NCBI GenBank assembly: GCA_030432435.1
Contig: JAUIGX010000006.1
Coordinates: 1 to 37,459, forward strand
Source: Alphaproteobacteria bacterium
Lineage (GTDB): Bacteria > Pseudomonadota > Alphaproteobacteria > Rhodospirillales > Rhodospirillaceae
Direction: 5' to 3'
Length of the DNA: 37,459 bases
Part shown: positions 37,165 through 37,459 of the stretch, in pieces
Position numbering within the stretch: position 1 is the stretch's first letter
How the letters are laid out: each line of letters opens with the position of its first letter
Position numbers and translations under genes: made by a program
Notes under the pieces: model-generated
The model's input: only the letters and a program-made list of their open reading frames with translations
Told to the model about the DNA's origin: nothing
Database searches by the model: none

Positions 37165-37459
37165 ACCGCTGCCCGTTAAAACGGCATACATGGGCGCGGC
37201 AACCGGTGTCCTTTTTCTCATTGCTTGTACCGCCGGGAGCTTATCCGGCGCCCATGCGCAAGACTCCGGCCTATTTCCGGACGGCATCGATATTGACGTG
37301 AAAGGTTATATTGAAGGCCGCGCCGTCGCCACGGGGCAAACCCGGAGCTGGGAAGACGGCGGCCTTGGAAAACTTCGCTTCGGAAGTTCACTCGGCGGAA
37401 ACCACCGTGCAATGGTCCGTCTGGAAGGAGCTGCCGTCGCCCGTGTCATGCTTGGCTTC
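37115..37459 (+). CDS. Secreted/outer-membrane protein, N-terminal part (truncated by window edge)
   Basis: Open frame to window end overlapping the EAL gene 3' end by about 50 bp: MPHPVGRPTEPHKSRLKPLPVKTAYMGAATGVLFLIACTAGSLSGAHAQDSGLFPDGIDIDVKGYIEGRAVATGQTRSWEDGGLGKLRFGSS. Confidence 0.65.
   Translation, partial: MPHPVGRPTEPHKSRLKPLPVKTAYMGAATGVLFLIACTAGSLSGAHAQDSGLFPDGIDIDVKGYIEGRAVATGQTRSWEDGGLGKLRFGSSLGGNHRAMVRLEGAAVARVMLGF

Overview
This 37.5 kb window is a high-GC, gene-dense chromosomal segment. The gene families and an EcfG-type promoter suggest an alphaproteobacterium (inference). From left to right it contains: the 5' end of sufC, sufB and an Rrf2-type SUF regulator; a formyltransferase-like gene; and a large metal-acquisition island (about 3.0-12 kb). 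That island carries a MacB/Lol-type ABC permease and ATPase, a DUF3299 protein, a DUF2796/ZrgA-like His-rich periplasmic protein, a ZnuD-like TonB receptor with His/Glu-rich loops, a small Cys/His membrane protein and znuA, divergent from zur-znuC-znuB around a perfect 14-bp palindrome that looks like a Zur box. Next come a KdpD-like kinase lacking the N-terminal KdpD domain with its KdpE-like regulator and no kdpFABC; a COG4315 protein; a PH-domain membrane protein; an APH/CHK-like phosphotransferase; an orphan ECF sigma factor; an SDR; a second two-component pair; two secreted proteins sharing a 17-kDa-antigen-like C-terminal domain; a cNMP-binding protein; csbD with a GGAAC-N16-CGTT promoter; an AI-2E family permease; a tandem DUF1330-like protein; an intergenic inverted-repeat element; yaaA; an AlkA-type glycosylase; a SapC protein; and a class III cyclase. 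The window ends with a TonB receptor divergent from a tight operon of cupredoxin-like protein, sensor/degenerate-GGDEF/EAL protein and a truncated secreted protein. The best candidates for under-described systems are the combined zinc island with its unnamed small protein and the cupredoxin-EAL-envelope module. I see no CRISPR array, rRNA, tRNA, phage or transposase gene. All calls come from reading the sequence and ORF translations; no database search was run.
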